Source: Mimachlamys varia
Taxonomy: Eukaryota; Mollusca; Bivalvia; Pectinida; Pectinidae
Direction of reading: 5' to 3'
Length of the DNA stretch: 64,000 bases
Assembly: GCA_947623455.1 (NCBI GenBank)
Contig: OX392534.1
Span: 31,122,926-31,186,925 of the forward strand
Part shown: positions 13,570-25,821 of the stretch, in pieces
How the letters are laid out: each line of letters starts with the position of its first letter
Numbering within the stretch: position 1 is the stretch's first letter
Translations under genes and position numbers: made by a program
Notes under the pieces: model-generated
The model's input: the letters and a program-made list of their open reading frames with translations, nothing else
Databases searched by the model: none
What the model was told of the DNA's origin: nothing

Positions 13570-14619
13570 AGCAAGGTCATAAGGAGGATATCTAGCATTG
13601 TCTTCAGTGATACCAAATAGTTCACTAGTGGGGCTAATGTTTTGATATATCTTTCACGAGTGTGCAGCACGAATGCAAAATAACAAAATAATAGCCACAC
13701 TCTGAGTGAAATGTATATTCTATTTATTGTATTTGTGTAGAAAAACCTACTAGGCGGGGGGGGGGGGGATTTAATTTCCCCAATTTTCGTTTGTAAATGT
13801 GTTTCGATTGGTCAAACCAGAAAAATACGCATTAGCGAAAACTATAACTTTATAGTATGAACAGTTTTCGATATTTCGCGGGTAAAAATGAACTGTAATA
13901 AATAAACTTACTTGATAGCTCTGCCTAATGCAATGTGCATTGCGATTGTGTTTGTTTCAATGTCCATCAAAAAATAGTTCGTTTTTCTTAAAATATTTCT
14001 GTTTCTACAAAATAATGTTTTATTTACCTAAACTCCATTCGCTCAAAATTACAATTAGGCTACCGTAAGTGTTGTCCCTGCAATGTAAGTGTCATTTCAT
14101 AGTGTTAACATGTAACAAAAATTTCAGTGTAATTTTCCCTGAACAGTATTTTTTTAAATCAATGAATAAAGGCCAACGGAGTCCTATGCCTCCCATCATC
14201 ATCATCACCATCATCACCATCATCATCATCATCGTCGTCGTCGTCGTCGTCATCATCATCATCAACATTCTCTAATTTCTCTTTTAAGAGATACAGAAAT
14301 TTCGAAAAATTACAAGGGAAAAAAGATATACATTTAGCACAGTCTTTGATGGGAAATGTCCAATGCGACCGCATCAGGATGCGCGTTTTACATCGTGTCG
14401 TCAGTTGATAGGTTGGTATGCGACGCAGCTCTCATAGACCGAGCTGCAATCATTTCCGGGTGTTAACATCCAAATAAAGTTTGTATCAACTCTTCGTATG
14501 GTAATTTATGAATAAATAGAAACGTTTCTATGTCATACATATTCATAACTTCCGTCGTGAATGTATCTCTTGTAGAGTGTGTGACGTCACATTGGGTGAC
14601 GTAATGACGAATGAGATCA
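13570..14619. other. Intergenic with (CAT/CGT)n microsatellite
   Basis: No gene recognised. A run of about 14 G lies near 13,756-13,769. From about 14,195 to 14,265 the sequence is CAT/CAC trinucleotides, then (CGT)6, then (CAT)4. This gives a spurious poly-Asp frame on the minus strand and a poly-Ile/Val frame on the plus strand. Confidence 0.6.
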
Positions 14620-14626
14620 GTCCGAG

Positions 14627-14653
14627 CAGAGACGTATAAAGCATACGTCTTTG
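14627..14653. mobile_element. 27-bp palindromic micro-insertion (CAGAGACGTATA type)
   Basis: The arms are CAGAGACGTATA and its near reverse complement (ATACGTCTTTG), with only AAGC between them. The flanks are GTCCGAG (14,620-14,626) and GTCCAAG (14,654-14,660), a 7-bp duplication with one mismatch. The same terminal sequence occurs at 32,218 and, as CAGGGACGTA, at 35,267 and 36,428. Confidence 0.7.
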
Positions 14654-14660
14654 GTCCAAG

Positions 14661-16190
14661 GTTTCCCACATTTCTTACATTTTTGTTGCTCGTTTTGCGG
14701 GAAGTAAGATATCAACTTTGACATAAGCCGAACCACATGACAAGTCTGCAGTAGTATTAGGAAGGGTCCATAGTGTATGCGGACACGATCAGTCGGAAAT
14801 TATTTCCAACCAAAAAGGCCAGATCTAATGAAAAATGATGACGTCATAATTAATTTAATGCCATAATATGTGACCACCGCCACACTCAAAGTCTGTCACA
14901 TTCATGATAGGTTAATGGATCATTTTATTAACAACATCTGGTCAATACTGACGGAAAACCAAGAAAAAGAAGTCTTCGAGTTTCATAGGCAAGTTCGAGA
15001 AAACGAGGTTCAACTGTTGTTCTTCGAACACAATATGGACACGTCTCATTTGCTACAACAACAATCTTATTAAAATACAGATCCTCACTAATACTATCGT
15101 GTGTAGGATCTGTATTCTAATCAGATTGCTACAACAATGTCGTTTACAACCGATATTATATCGTTACAAGTGTCCGGTATTCTTAAAATGACGGAAACCA
15201 TCGAAATCAGGTCATCTTAAGCTTAACTGTTGGTTTCATATTCCTGAGTATTGTTCGGAATGGACAAAGTTGATAAAACAACGGTTCTTTTAATAGAAAA
15301 TTATATAGATTCGATAGAAATGCAAGCAAAACAAAGACAAAAACATGAATTTTCAGTGTCATTCCAGCATCACAATATTCTAATACAATGCTCTATAGAA
15401 ACGCTTAACATTTCATTCAATCAACTTTGCCGCTAAATAGATCGAGTAGAATAAAGCAAACGTGTAATTGTTTTCCGCTAGGCTTCTTGGAGTTGTTTTA
15501 ATCCTGTATCAACTGATCACCTGATGAATGTACTTGACTAAGCCGCAGTCTATATTTCACACGAATCCCAGCTCCTTACTTCCCTCAGTAAGGGCCTACT
15601 AAAGGGGTTGTCAGGATCCTCAACCGCTTACGATACGACTTCCTCTGTAATGACGTAATCTTGGGAAACCCTACAAGTCTACGTGGTGAAGTAACCAACT
15701 CCACTGATTTAATGAGGCTTCCATTGAACAACCTCAAAAAGTAGTTATTTATATTATACAAGTAGCGCTCGAGTTTTCGTTGGTTATTGACAACAAATAA
15801 GAAACTCCAGCATTAATGTTGATGCGGTGGAATCACACTTATGTGAACGCCCACACGTTTAAATTTTACAACATGCTTGATCAAAACCAAATTGCTCTCT
15901 TGAGTTTTCTTTTTAACACTACATAGAAATGGTAGCTGAAATCATTAAAATCAGAAAAAAGGATACGTGGTTTATTCTCTATCTAAGAGAGTTTGATTTT
16001 GTATCATAAGCTACATTATTCATGATGAAACTATCGATATGATTGCCGACTATTTTAGTACGAAAACGAGGGTTTCTATCGATTCTAGCCCACGGTATGC
16101 AAGCGTCAGAGAGGTGTACCATGGGTTGCCGACGATGCAGGTTATACTATTGATCTAAATGGAACAAGGTTTACGTGCCAAGTTCTCGTG
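14661..16190. other. Intergenic, nothing coding recognised
   Basis: Short frames near 14,870 and 15,251 have no recognisable domain. At 15,074-15,116 there is a 43-bp inverted repeat (AATACAGATCCT and its complement, 12-bp arms) without a clear target duplication. Confidence 0.4.
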
Positions 16191-16194
16191 AACA

Positions 16195-16785
16195 AATCAC
16201 CTTTACCAAGTTCTTGTGAGTAATATTTCCAAAACGCGTAGATTTGTAATCTTAACCAAATTCCCGTGAATTTGTAATCTTTACCAAATTCTCGTGAATA
16301 TATAATCTTTACTAAATTCTCGTGAATTTGTGATCTTTACCAAATTCCACTGACTTTGTTATCTTTACCAAATTCCCTTGAATATGTAATCTTTACCAAA
16401 TTCCGGTGAATTTGTAATCTTTACCAAATTCCCGTGAATATGTAATCTTTACCAAATTCCGGTGAATTTGTAATCTTTACCAAATTCCCGTGGATTTGTA
16501 ATTTTTACCCAATTCCCGTGAATTTGTAATCTTTACCGAATTCCTGTGAATTTGTAATCTTTACCAAATTCCGGTGAATATTTACTAAATTCCGGTGAAT
16601 TTGTAATCTTTACCAAATTCCCGTAGATTTGTAATTTTTACCCAATTCCCGTGAATTTGTAATCTTTACCGAATTCCTGTGAATTTGTAATCTTTACCAA
16701 ATTCCGGTGAATTTGTAATCTTTACCAAATTCCTGTGAATTTGTAATTTTTACCCAATTCTCGTGAATTTGTTATCTATACCAGT
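16195..16785. repeat. 27-bp tandem array
   Basis: About 20 units share TTTGTAATCTTTACCAAATT, followed by a variable C/G CCGTGAA part. The period is 27 bp, with occasional shortened units. Substitutions are scattered, so the array is older than the 28-bp array at 19.3 kb. Confidence 0.9.
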
Positions 16786-16963
16786 GTCCCGTTAATAAAA
16801 GTAACTTTCGTAAACTTCAAGATCTGGCAAAAAGTACCAAAAATATTGAAAGTATCCAATGTCACCGATATTTATAAAAAGGATCCAAAAACGTGCAAAA
16901 AACTACCTTCCAATCCGCCTTAGATCGATAACTTGAGAAAAAAAATGGAAAATAAATCATAAC

Positions 16964-17165
16964 GGACCAAATTATGGATCACATGGAATCAAATCATTTA
17001 TTTACCAAACACCAAAGTGGATTCAGGAAAGGTCACTCCTGTGTAACACAACTTGTCGATGTTATCAACAATTGGACAGAAGAATTTGGCAAGGGAAACG
17101 GCTTATGTTTTATACCTTGGTTTCCAAAAAACATTTGAAAGAGAACGACCAGGATGATTTCCAAC
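16964..17165 (+). pseudogene. LINE reverse-transcriptase fragment (broken)
   Basis: The plus frame reads KHQSGFRKGHSCVTQLVDVI and then NNWTEEF. This is the conserved pattern of non-LTR retrotransposon reverse transcriptases (HQxGFRKGxSCxTQLLxxxxDW). After GNGLC, a one-base shift is needed to continue into YLGFQKTFER, the counterpart of the usual YLDFxKAFD motif. The usual Asp in that motif is replaced by Gly. The fragment is frameshifted and truncated on both sides, a dead copy. Its clade (CR1/jockey-like) is a guess. Confidence 0.75.
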
Positions 17166-17230
17166 ACGACATCAATACAGTGTTCAAATAAGTGGCAGAT
17201 TCAGTTTAACTGTGTAAAATGTAAATTTCT

Positions 17231-17522
17231 TTCTACCACAATATCCTGTGTTATTCCACTCTCAGACCATTGTATGAAAGTACCGACTGTTGGATAAATA
17301 TATGTTATATACCACTAGTGGTATATGACCTTCTGGACTTTTGATTGGTTGAGAGGTTGAACTTTGACCGAAAATCATGATTGTGGATGTCGTCATCGAT
17401 TGTTGACGAAGTCGCAACTTGGTGGAAATATATGCGAGATGATGCGTTCTCGCGCAAATAGTCCGCGGTTCACTCCAAAAATCAACACTGACATTGCTGA
17501 TTTTTTTATATTGTGGTAGAAA
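17231..17522. mobile_element. Possible short element with 15-bp inverted ends
   Basis: TTTCTACCACAATAT at about 17,231-17,245 is matched exactly by its reverse complement at about 17,508-17,522. Inside lies a second perfect palindrome, ATATACCACTAGTGGTATAT, near 17,308-17,327. The pair of inverted ends sits between two LINE pieces and may be a DNA transposon that inserted into the LINE copy. No clear target duplication was found. Confidence 0.4.
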
Positions 17523-17862
17523 CAGGTCACACGACTCTTGGGTGTTGGATATGGAATTTTATTTCACTCTCGTTAATTATTTTTCAAACGTTACAAAAGA
17601 CACTCGATAAAGCTTGTGTATTTTGTAAATTAAAAAAAATAATTAACTCGAGTGAAATAAATTCAATAGCCAACAACCACTTGTTGTGTTACCTCTATAT
17701 ATCTAGGCCTTACACTAAGCAAAATCTACAATATGGAGTCTGCGGGTGCCAGAAATCACATTGAAGTAAAGAGAAAGACTTTGGGGGGAAATGTCCGACA
17801 AAGACTATTTTTTTCATCATATATAAAATAGGTTAGGGGTTATCAGGCGAACATTCAGGCAT

Positions 17863-18114
17863 ATGAGCTACACACTTCAAAATCTTTATAGGTCTCTAGT
17901 AAGACCGCACCTGGGGTATACGTTGCCAGTACGATCTGTACAATACAAGAGTGATGCTCAAATAATCGAAAACGACTTGCCACCAAATTATTTCGACCAA
18001 TCGAAATTCTGTCCGGATTGCAATCAAAATTTTGTTTATATGGAAATCTTTATGAAATTCCTTTTCGAATGCCCTCGTTTTGTTATTCAGAGGCGTTTAC
18101 TTTTTTTTAACTGA
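17863..18114 (+). pseudogene. LINE reverse-transcriptase C-terminal remnant
   Basis: An 83-codon open frame contains LYRSLVRPHLGYTLPVRSV and, after a gap, CPDCNQNF with FLFECPRFVIQRR. The first part matches the thumb-region motif YKSLVRPHLEY of LINE reverse transcriptases. The second resembles the CxxC...HFLFxCPxF zinc-like end of such polyproteins. The segments in between are missing, so this is a deleted copy, probably of the same element as the fragment at 16,964. Confidence 0.7.
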
Positions 18115-18310
18115 ATTGTATAATCAATTATGTTAATATCAGAGAACAATAGTATTCCTTTTAATATTTTTTTTCTGACCTTTAGGTTGAATTTGTAGTT
18201 GGAATAGCGTGCGCCCTATCCTATTGCTTTGATTTGTGGCAATACAATATGTTTATATCGATCAAGTGCTGATGTGTGTTTGTTGTTACTGGTGTTTTGG
18301 AGTCATTAAT

Positions 18311-18624
18311 CAGTTCGGGGCGTAGCTTCCTATACGCGGGTACGCAGGTGCGTACGCATAATTTTTATTAAAATAAAACATTTAAAACACATTTGTAATA
18401 AAAAAATGAGACTATTGTATTAGAAAATGAGCATGTTTATTCTTTAATATATTATACCTGCAAATTGTCACTAGAACACGTTCATATTTTCCAAAGACCT
18501 TTAGGAATCCCCCCTTCCGGGAGGTGGACGTATCCCCCTCCCGTACCTACCTCACCTAGCGCTTCGGGTACTGTCTTCGGCACCACATCTGGTACACTTC
18601 AAAACACCCCTAGCTACGACACTG
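18311..18624. mobile_element. hAT-type MITE (CAG...GGCGTAGCT ends)
   Basis: The left end CAGTTCGGGGCGTAGCTTCC is mirrored by the right end CCTAGCTACGACACTG. This resembles the CAGxGGCGTAGCT termini common among hAT transposons. The element is about 314 bp and non-coding. Flanking octamers TCATTAAT and TCAGTCAT match at 6 of 8 bases, compatible with an old 8-bp target duplication. Confidence 0.6.
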
Positions 18625-19262
18625 TCAGTCATGATGATTAAACACCAACCCAAGGTGTTACCTCAGGCTCATGAAAAGTTTTTTTTTTATAACTGGCAAC
18701 TTCAGGATAGCAAGTTAAAATCAAAATCATCAAACAAATATATATATTCAATGGACAAAGAGTGTAACTTTCATGGAATGCATTGTAAAGTCAAACACAT
18801 GACAAATCATAAAATGTGATCTACAAATGTTTTTATTTTAAAATTTTCCACATTGTCCCAAAGTGATAGAACATATTCAACAATTATAAACTTAATTCTA
18901 ACTGCTTTAATAAATACACTAAACATTACATACGTAGATATACATAGGTAACAATTCACTTCTATATTCTTCAATGCTGTTACATAATTATATTTATTAA
19001 TTCAACATTGCAAAATGTTCGTGGTAACTAAGTAATATTGCAAAAAATACCCTAGAACAGGGCCAACCAACAAGGCCAAACTTGGTTACATTTTAAAACT
19101 CAGCAATGCTTCAATATTATTACAGTACCACTAAATCTTGCACACATCCCAAGGCCAATTACAGTAGCATAATAATTATAACATCTATTCATGCCTAGTA
19201 AATGCAACTCTGGTTAAAGGGAGGGAATCATATCATATAATACTTATCTTATATACTATGCA
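18625..19262. other. Intergenic, nothing recognised
   Basis: AT-rich sequence between a hAT-type MITE and the large 28-bp array. A 62-codon frame near 18,631 has no recognisable features. Confidence 0.4.
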
Positions 19263-22200
19263 AGATTAATGGTACCAGCACAATAGCCCTGTATTAATGG
19301 TACCAGTACACTAGTTCTGTATTAATGGTACCAGCACACTAGTTCTGTATTAATGGTACTAACACACTAGTTCTGTATTAATGGTACCAGCACAATAGTT
19401 CTGTATTAATGGTACCAGTACAATAGTTCTGTATTAATGGTACAAGTACACTAGTTCTGTATTAATGGTACCATCACACTAGTTCTGTATTAATGGTACC
19501 ATCACACTAGTTCTGTATTAATTATAACAGCACACTAGTTCTGTATTAATGGTACTAACACACTAGTTCTGTATTAATGGTACCATCACACTAGTTCTGT
19601 ATTAATTATAACAGCACACTAGTTCTGTATTAATGGTACCATCACACTAGTTCTGTATTAATGGTACCAGCACAATAGTTCTGTATTAATTATAACAGCA
19701 CACTAGTTCTGTATTAATGGTACTAACACACCAGTTCTGTATTAATGGTACCAGCACACTAGTTCTGTATTAATGGTAGCAGCACACTAGTTCTGTATTA
19801 ATGGTACCAGCACACTAGTTTCGTATTAATGGTACCAGCACAATAGGTCTATATTAATGGTACCAGCACAATAGTTCTGTATTAATGGTACAAGTACACT
19901 AGTTCTGTATTAATGGTACCAGTACACTAGTTCTGTATTAATGGTACCAGTACAATAGTTCTGTATTAATGGTACCAGCACAACAGTTCTGTATTAATGG
20001 TACCAGTACAATAGTTCTGTATTAATGGTACCATCACACTAGTTCTGTATTAATTATAACAGCACACTAGTTCTGTATTAATGGTACTAACACACTAGTT
20101 CTGTATTAATGGTACCAGCACAATAGTTCTGTATTAATGGTACCAGTACAATAGTTCTGTATTAATGGTACCAGCACAACAGTTCTGTATTAATGGTAGC
20201 AGCACACTAGTTCTGTATTAATGGTAGCAGCACACTAGTTCTGTATTAATGGTACCATCACACTAGTTCTGTATTAATGGTACCATCACACTAGTTCTGT
20301 ATTAATTATAACAGCACACTAGTTCTGTATTAATGGTACTAACACACTAGTTCTGTATTAATGGTACTAACACACTAGTTCTGTATTAATGGTACCAGCA
20401 CACTAGTTCTGTATTAATGGTACTAACACACTAGTTCTGTATTAATGGTACCAGCACACTAGTTCTGTATTAATGGTAGCAGCACACTAGTTCTGTATTA
20501 ATGGTACCATCACACTAGTTCTGTATTAATGGTACCATCACACTAGTTCTGTATTAATTATAACAGCACACTAGTTCTGTATTAATGGTACTAACACACT
20601 AGTTCTGTATTAATGGTACCAGCACACTAGTTCTGTATTAATGGTAGCAGCACACTAGTTCTGTATTAATGGTACCATCACACTAGTTCTGTATTAATGG
20701 TACCAGCACACTAGTTCTGTATTAATGGTACCAGCACACTAGTTCTGTATTAATGGTAGCAGCACACTAGTTCTGTATTAATGGTACCATCACACTAGTT
20801 CTGTATTAATGGTACCATCACACTAGTTCTGTATTAATTATAACAGCACACTAGTTCTGTATTAATGGTACCAGCACACTAGTTCTGTATTAATGGTACC
20901 AGCACACTAGTTCTGTATTAATGGTAGCAGCACACTAGTTCTGTATTAATGGTACCATCACACTAGTTCTGTATTAATGGTACCAGCACACTAGTTCTGT
21001 ATTAATGGTACCAGCACACTAGTTCTGTATTAATGGTAGCAGCACACTAGTTCTGTATTAATGGTAGCAGCACACTAGTTCTGTATTAATGGTACTAACA
21101 CACTAGTTCTGTATTAATGGTACCATCACACTAGTTCTGTATTAATGGTAGCAGCACACTAGTTCTGTATTAATGGTACCATCACACTAGTTCTGTATTA
21201 ATGGTACCATCACACTAGTTCTGTATTAATTATAACAGCACACTAGTTCTGTATTAATGGTACCAGTACACTAGTTCTGTATTAATGGTAGCAGCACACT
21301 TGTTCTGTATTAATGGTACAAGCACACTAGTTCTGTATTAATGGTACAAGTACACTAGTTCTATATTAATGGTACCAGTACACTAGTTCTGTATTAATGG
21401 TACCAGCACAATAGTTCTGTATTAATGATACCAGCACAATTGTTCTGTATTAATGGTAGCAGTACAATAGTTCTGTATTAATGGTACCAGTACAATAGTT
21501 CTGTATTAATGGTACCAGTACAATAGTTCTGTATTAATGGTACCAGCACAATAGTTCTGTATTAATGGTAGCAGCACACTAGTTCTGTATTAATGGTACC
21601 ATCACAACAGTTCTGTATTAATGGTACCAGCACACTAGTTCTGTATTAATGGTACCAGTACACTAGTTCTGTATTAATGGTACCGGCACAATAGTTCTGT
21701 ATTAATGGTACCAGTACACTAGTTCTGTATTAATGGTACCAGTACACTAGTTCTGTATTAATGGTACCGGCACAATAGTTCTGTATTAATGGTACCAGTA
21801 CAATAGTTCTATATTAATGGTACAAGTACACTAGTTCTGTATTAATGGTACAAGTACACTAGTTCTGTATTAATGGTACAAGTACACTAGTTCTGTATTA
21901 ATGGTACAAGTACACTAGTTCTGTATTAATGGTACAAGTACACTAGTTCTATATTAATGGTACAAGTACACTAGTTCTATATTAATGGTACAAGTACACT
22001 AGTTCTGTATTAATGGTACAAGTACACTAGTTCTGTATTAATGGTACAAGCACACTAGTTCTGTATTAATGGTACCAGTACACTTGTTCTGTATTAATGA
22101 TACCAGCACTCTAGTTCTGTATTAATGGTACAAGTACACTAGTTCTGTATTGATGGTACCAGCACACTAGTTCTGTATTAATGGTACCAGCACACTAGTT

Positions 22201-25200
22201 CTGTATTAATGGTACCAGTTCACTAGTTCTGTATTAATGGTACCAGCACAATAGTTCTGTATTAATGGTACCAGCACAATAGTTCTGTATTAATGGTACC
22301 AGCACAATAGTTCTGTATTAATGGTACCAGCACAATAGTTCTGTATTAATGGAACCAGCACACTAGTTCTGTATTAATGGTACCAGCACAATGGTTCTGT
22401 ATTAATGGTACCAGCACAATAGTTCTGTATTAATGGAACCAGCACACTAGTTCTGTATTAATGGTACCAGCACAATAGTTCTGTATTAATGGTACCAGCA
22501 CAATAGTTCTGTATTAATGGTACCAGCACAATAGTTCTGTATTAATGGTACCAGCACAATAGTTCTGTATTAATGGTACCAGCACAATGGTTCAGTATTA
22601 ATGGTACCAGCACAATAGTTCTGTATTAATGGAACCAGCACACTAGTTCTGTATTAATGGTACCAGCAAAATAGTTCTGTATTAATGGTACCAGCACAAT
22701 GGTTCTGTATTAATGGTACCAGCACAATAGTTCTGTATTAATGGTACCAGCACAATAGTTCTGTATTAATGGAACCAGCACACTAGTTCTGTATTAATGG
22801 TACCAGCACAATAGTTCTGTATTAATGGTACCAGCACAATAGTTCTGTATTAATGGTACCAGCACAATAGTTCTGTATTAATGGTACCAGCACAATAGTT
22901 CTGTATTAATGGAACCAGCACACTAGTTCTGTATTAATGGTACCAGCACAATGGTTCTGTATTAATGGTACCAGCACACTAGTTCTGTATTGATGGTACC
23001 AGCACACTAGTTCTGTATTGATGGTACCAGCACACTAGTTCTGTATTAATGGTACCAGTACAATAGTTCTGTATTAATGGTACCAGTACACTAGTTCTGT
23101 ATTAATGGTACCAGCACACTAGTTCTGTATTGATGGTACCAGCACACTAGTTCTGTATTAATGGTACCAGTACAATAGTTCTGTATTAATGGTACCAGCA
23201 CACTTGTTCTGTATTGATGTTACCAGCACAATAGTTCTGTATTAATGGTACCAGCACACTAGTTCTGTATTAATGGTACCAGCACAATAGTTCAATATTA
23301 ATGGTACCAGCACAATAGTTCTCTATTAATGGTACCCGCACAATAGTTCTGTATTAATGGTACCAGCACACTTGTTCTGTATTAATGGTACCAGCACAAT
23401 AGTTCAATATTAATGGTACCAGCACACTAGTTCTGTATTAATGGTACCAGCACAATAGTTCAATATTAATGGTACCAGCACAATAGTTCTATATTAATGG
23501 TACCAGCACAATAGTTCTGTATTAATGGTACCAGCACACTAGTTCTGTCTTAATGGTACCAGCACACTAGTTCTGTATTAATGGTACCAGCACACTAGTT
23601 CTGTATTAATGGTACCAGCACAATAGTTCTGTATTAATGGTACCAGCACAATAGTTCTGTATTAATGGTACCAGCACAATAGTTCTGTATTGATGTTACC
23701 AGCACAATAGTTCTGTATTAATGGTACCAGCACAATAGTTCTGTATTAATGGTACCAGCACAATAGTTCTGTATTAATGGTACCAGCACAATAGTTCTCT
23801 ATTAATGGTACCAGCACACTAGTTCTGTATTAATGGTACCAGCACAATAGTTCTGTATTAATGGTACCAGCACAATAGTTCTGTATTAATGGTACCAGCA
23901 CAATAGTTCTATATTAATGGTACCAGCACAATAGTTCTGTATTAATGGTACCAGCACAATAGTTCTGTATTAATGGTACCAGCACACTAGTTCTGTATTA
24001 ATGGTACCAGCACACTAGTTCTGTATTAATGGTACCAGCACAATTGTTCTGTATTAATGGTACCAGCACACTAGTTCTGTATTGATGTTACCAGCACAAT
24101 AGTTCTGTATTAATGGTACCAGCACAATTGTTCTGTATTAATGGTACCAGCACAATAGTTCTGTATTAATGGTACCAGCACACTAGTTCTGTATTAATGG
24201 TATCAGCACAACAGTTCTATATTAATAGTACCCGCACAATAGTTCTGTATTAATGTTACCAGCACATTAGTTCTATATTAATGGTACCAGCACATTAGTT
24301 CTGTATTAATTAATGCTACCATCACACTAGTTCTGTATTAATGGTACCAGCATACTAGTTCTGTATTAATGGTACCATCCCACTAGTTCTGTATTAATGG
24401 TACCAGCATACTAGTTATATATTAATGGTACCATCACACTAGTTCTGTATTAATGGTACCATCACACTAGTTCTGTATTAATGGTACCAGCACAATGCTT
24501 CTGTATTAATGGTACCAGCACACTAGTTCTGTATTAATGGTACAATCACAACAGTTCTGTATTAATGGTACCAGCACAATAGTTCTGTATTAATGGTACT
24601 AGCACAAGGGTTCTGTATTAATGGTACAAGCACACTAGTTCTGTATTAATGCTACCATCACACTAGTTCTGTATTAATGGTACCAGCACCATAGTTCTAT
24701 ATTAATGGTACCAGCACAATGGTTCTGTATTAATGGTACAAGCACACTAGTTCTGTATTAATGGTACCATCACAACAGTTCTGTATTAATGTTACCAGCA
24801 CACTAGTTCTGTATTAATGATACCAGCACACTAGTTCTATATTAATGATACCAGCACACTAGTTCTGTATTAATGATACCAGCACTCTAGTTCTGTATTA
24901 ATGGTACCAGCACACTAGTTTTGTATTAATGGTACCAGCACAATAGTTCTGTATTAATGGTACCAGCACACTAGTTCTGTATTAATGATACCAGCACTCT
25001 AGTTCTGTATTAATGGTACAAGCACAATAGTTCTGTATTAATGGTACCAGCACACTAGTTCTGTATTAATGGTACCAGCACACTAGTTCTGTATTAATGA
25101 TACCAGCACTCTAGTTCTGTATTAATGGTACAAGCACACTAGTTCTGTATTAATGGTACCATCACAACAGTTCTGTATTAATGGTACCAGCACACTAGTT

Positions 25201-25455
25201 CTGTATTGATGGTACCAGCACAATTGTTCTGTATTAATGGTACCAGCACACTAGTTCTGTATTGATGTTACCAGCACAATAGTTCTGTATTAATGGTACC
25301 AGCACAATAGTTCTGTATTAATGATACCAGCACACTAGTTCTGTATTAATGGAACCAGCACACTAGTCCTGTATTAATGGTACCAGCACACTAGTTCTGT
25401 ATCAATGGTACCAGCACAATAGTTCTGTATTAATGGTACCAGCACAACAGTCTGT
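19263..25455. repeat. 6.2-kb minisatellite of 28-bp units
   Basis: About 220 head-to-tail copies of a 28-bp unit contain TTCTGTATTAATGGTACC followed by (A/T)(G/T)(C/T)ACA(C/A)TAG. Variants cluster regionally: CCATCA and TATAACAGCA units before 21.3 kb, ACAAGTACA near 21.8-22.1 kb, CCAGCACAATAG after 22.2 kb. Blocks several units long recur, showing expansion by multi-unit duplication. Most units contain a GGTACC (KpnI) site. A few stray copies reach 25,640. The array ends about 200 bp beyond the PEX26 stop codon. Confidence 0.97.
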
Positions 25456-25704
25456 GACATTAACTTTTTCAAACACTAGTCCGGACAAGCAAAATGCGGT
25501 GTTTAATATAACAAATATACTGAAATTCATGGAAATTACACTTGTCCAAACCAAAATTTACTAGTCGTGGGCATAGGACTAGTGGCTAACATCACAGACT
25601 GGCACAATAGTTCTATTTTAATGTTACCAGCACAATGGTTCTAGTTTATGGTTCAATATGATAAAGGACCTGCATTCAACTTCAAACAATAATCACAGCC
25701 ATAG

Positions 25705-25710
25705 TTTATT
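25705..25710 (-). promoter_or_regulatory. Candidate PEX26 polyadenylation signal
   Basis: The plus-strand TTTATT reads AATAAA on the minus strand, 112 bp downstream of the PEX26 stop codon. It would end the transcript just before the 28-bp array. Confidence 0.4.
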
Positions 25711-25821
25711 TACTTAACAGACCAATCTCTGTTTGACCATTTCCCAGGTTTGTGTAGTACTCTGATCAGTTTTGGAATAGAACAACCATGTAGTACTTGA
25801 GGACGGAATCCTGGTTATTCA

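Noticed and set aside
14159..14374. Poly-aspartate frame on the minus strand
   Set aside because: Produced by the (CAT/CGT)n microsatellite.
19263..25455. Regularly spaced repeats that could be mistaken for a CRISPR array
   Set aside because: The units are contiguous 28-mers without unique spacers, the genome is eukaryotic and there are no cas genes. It is a minisatellite.
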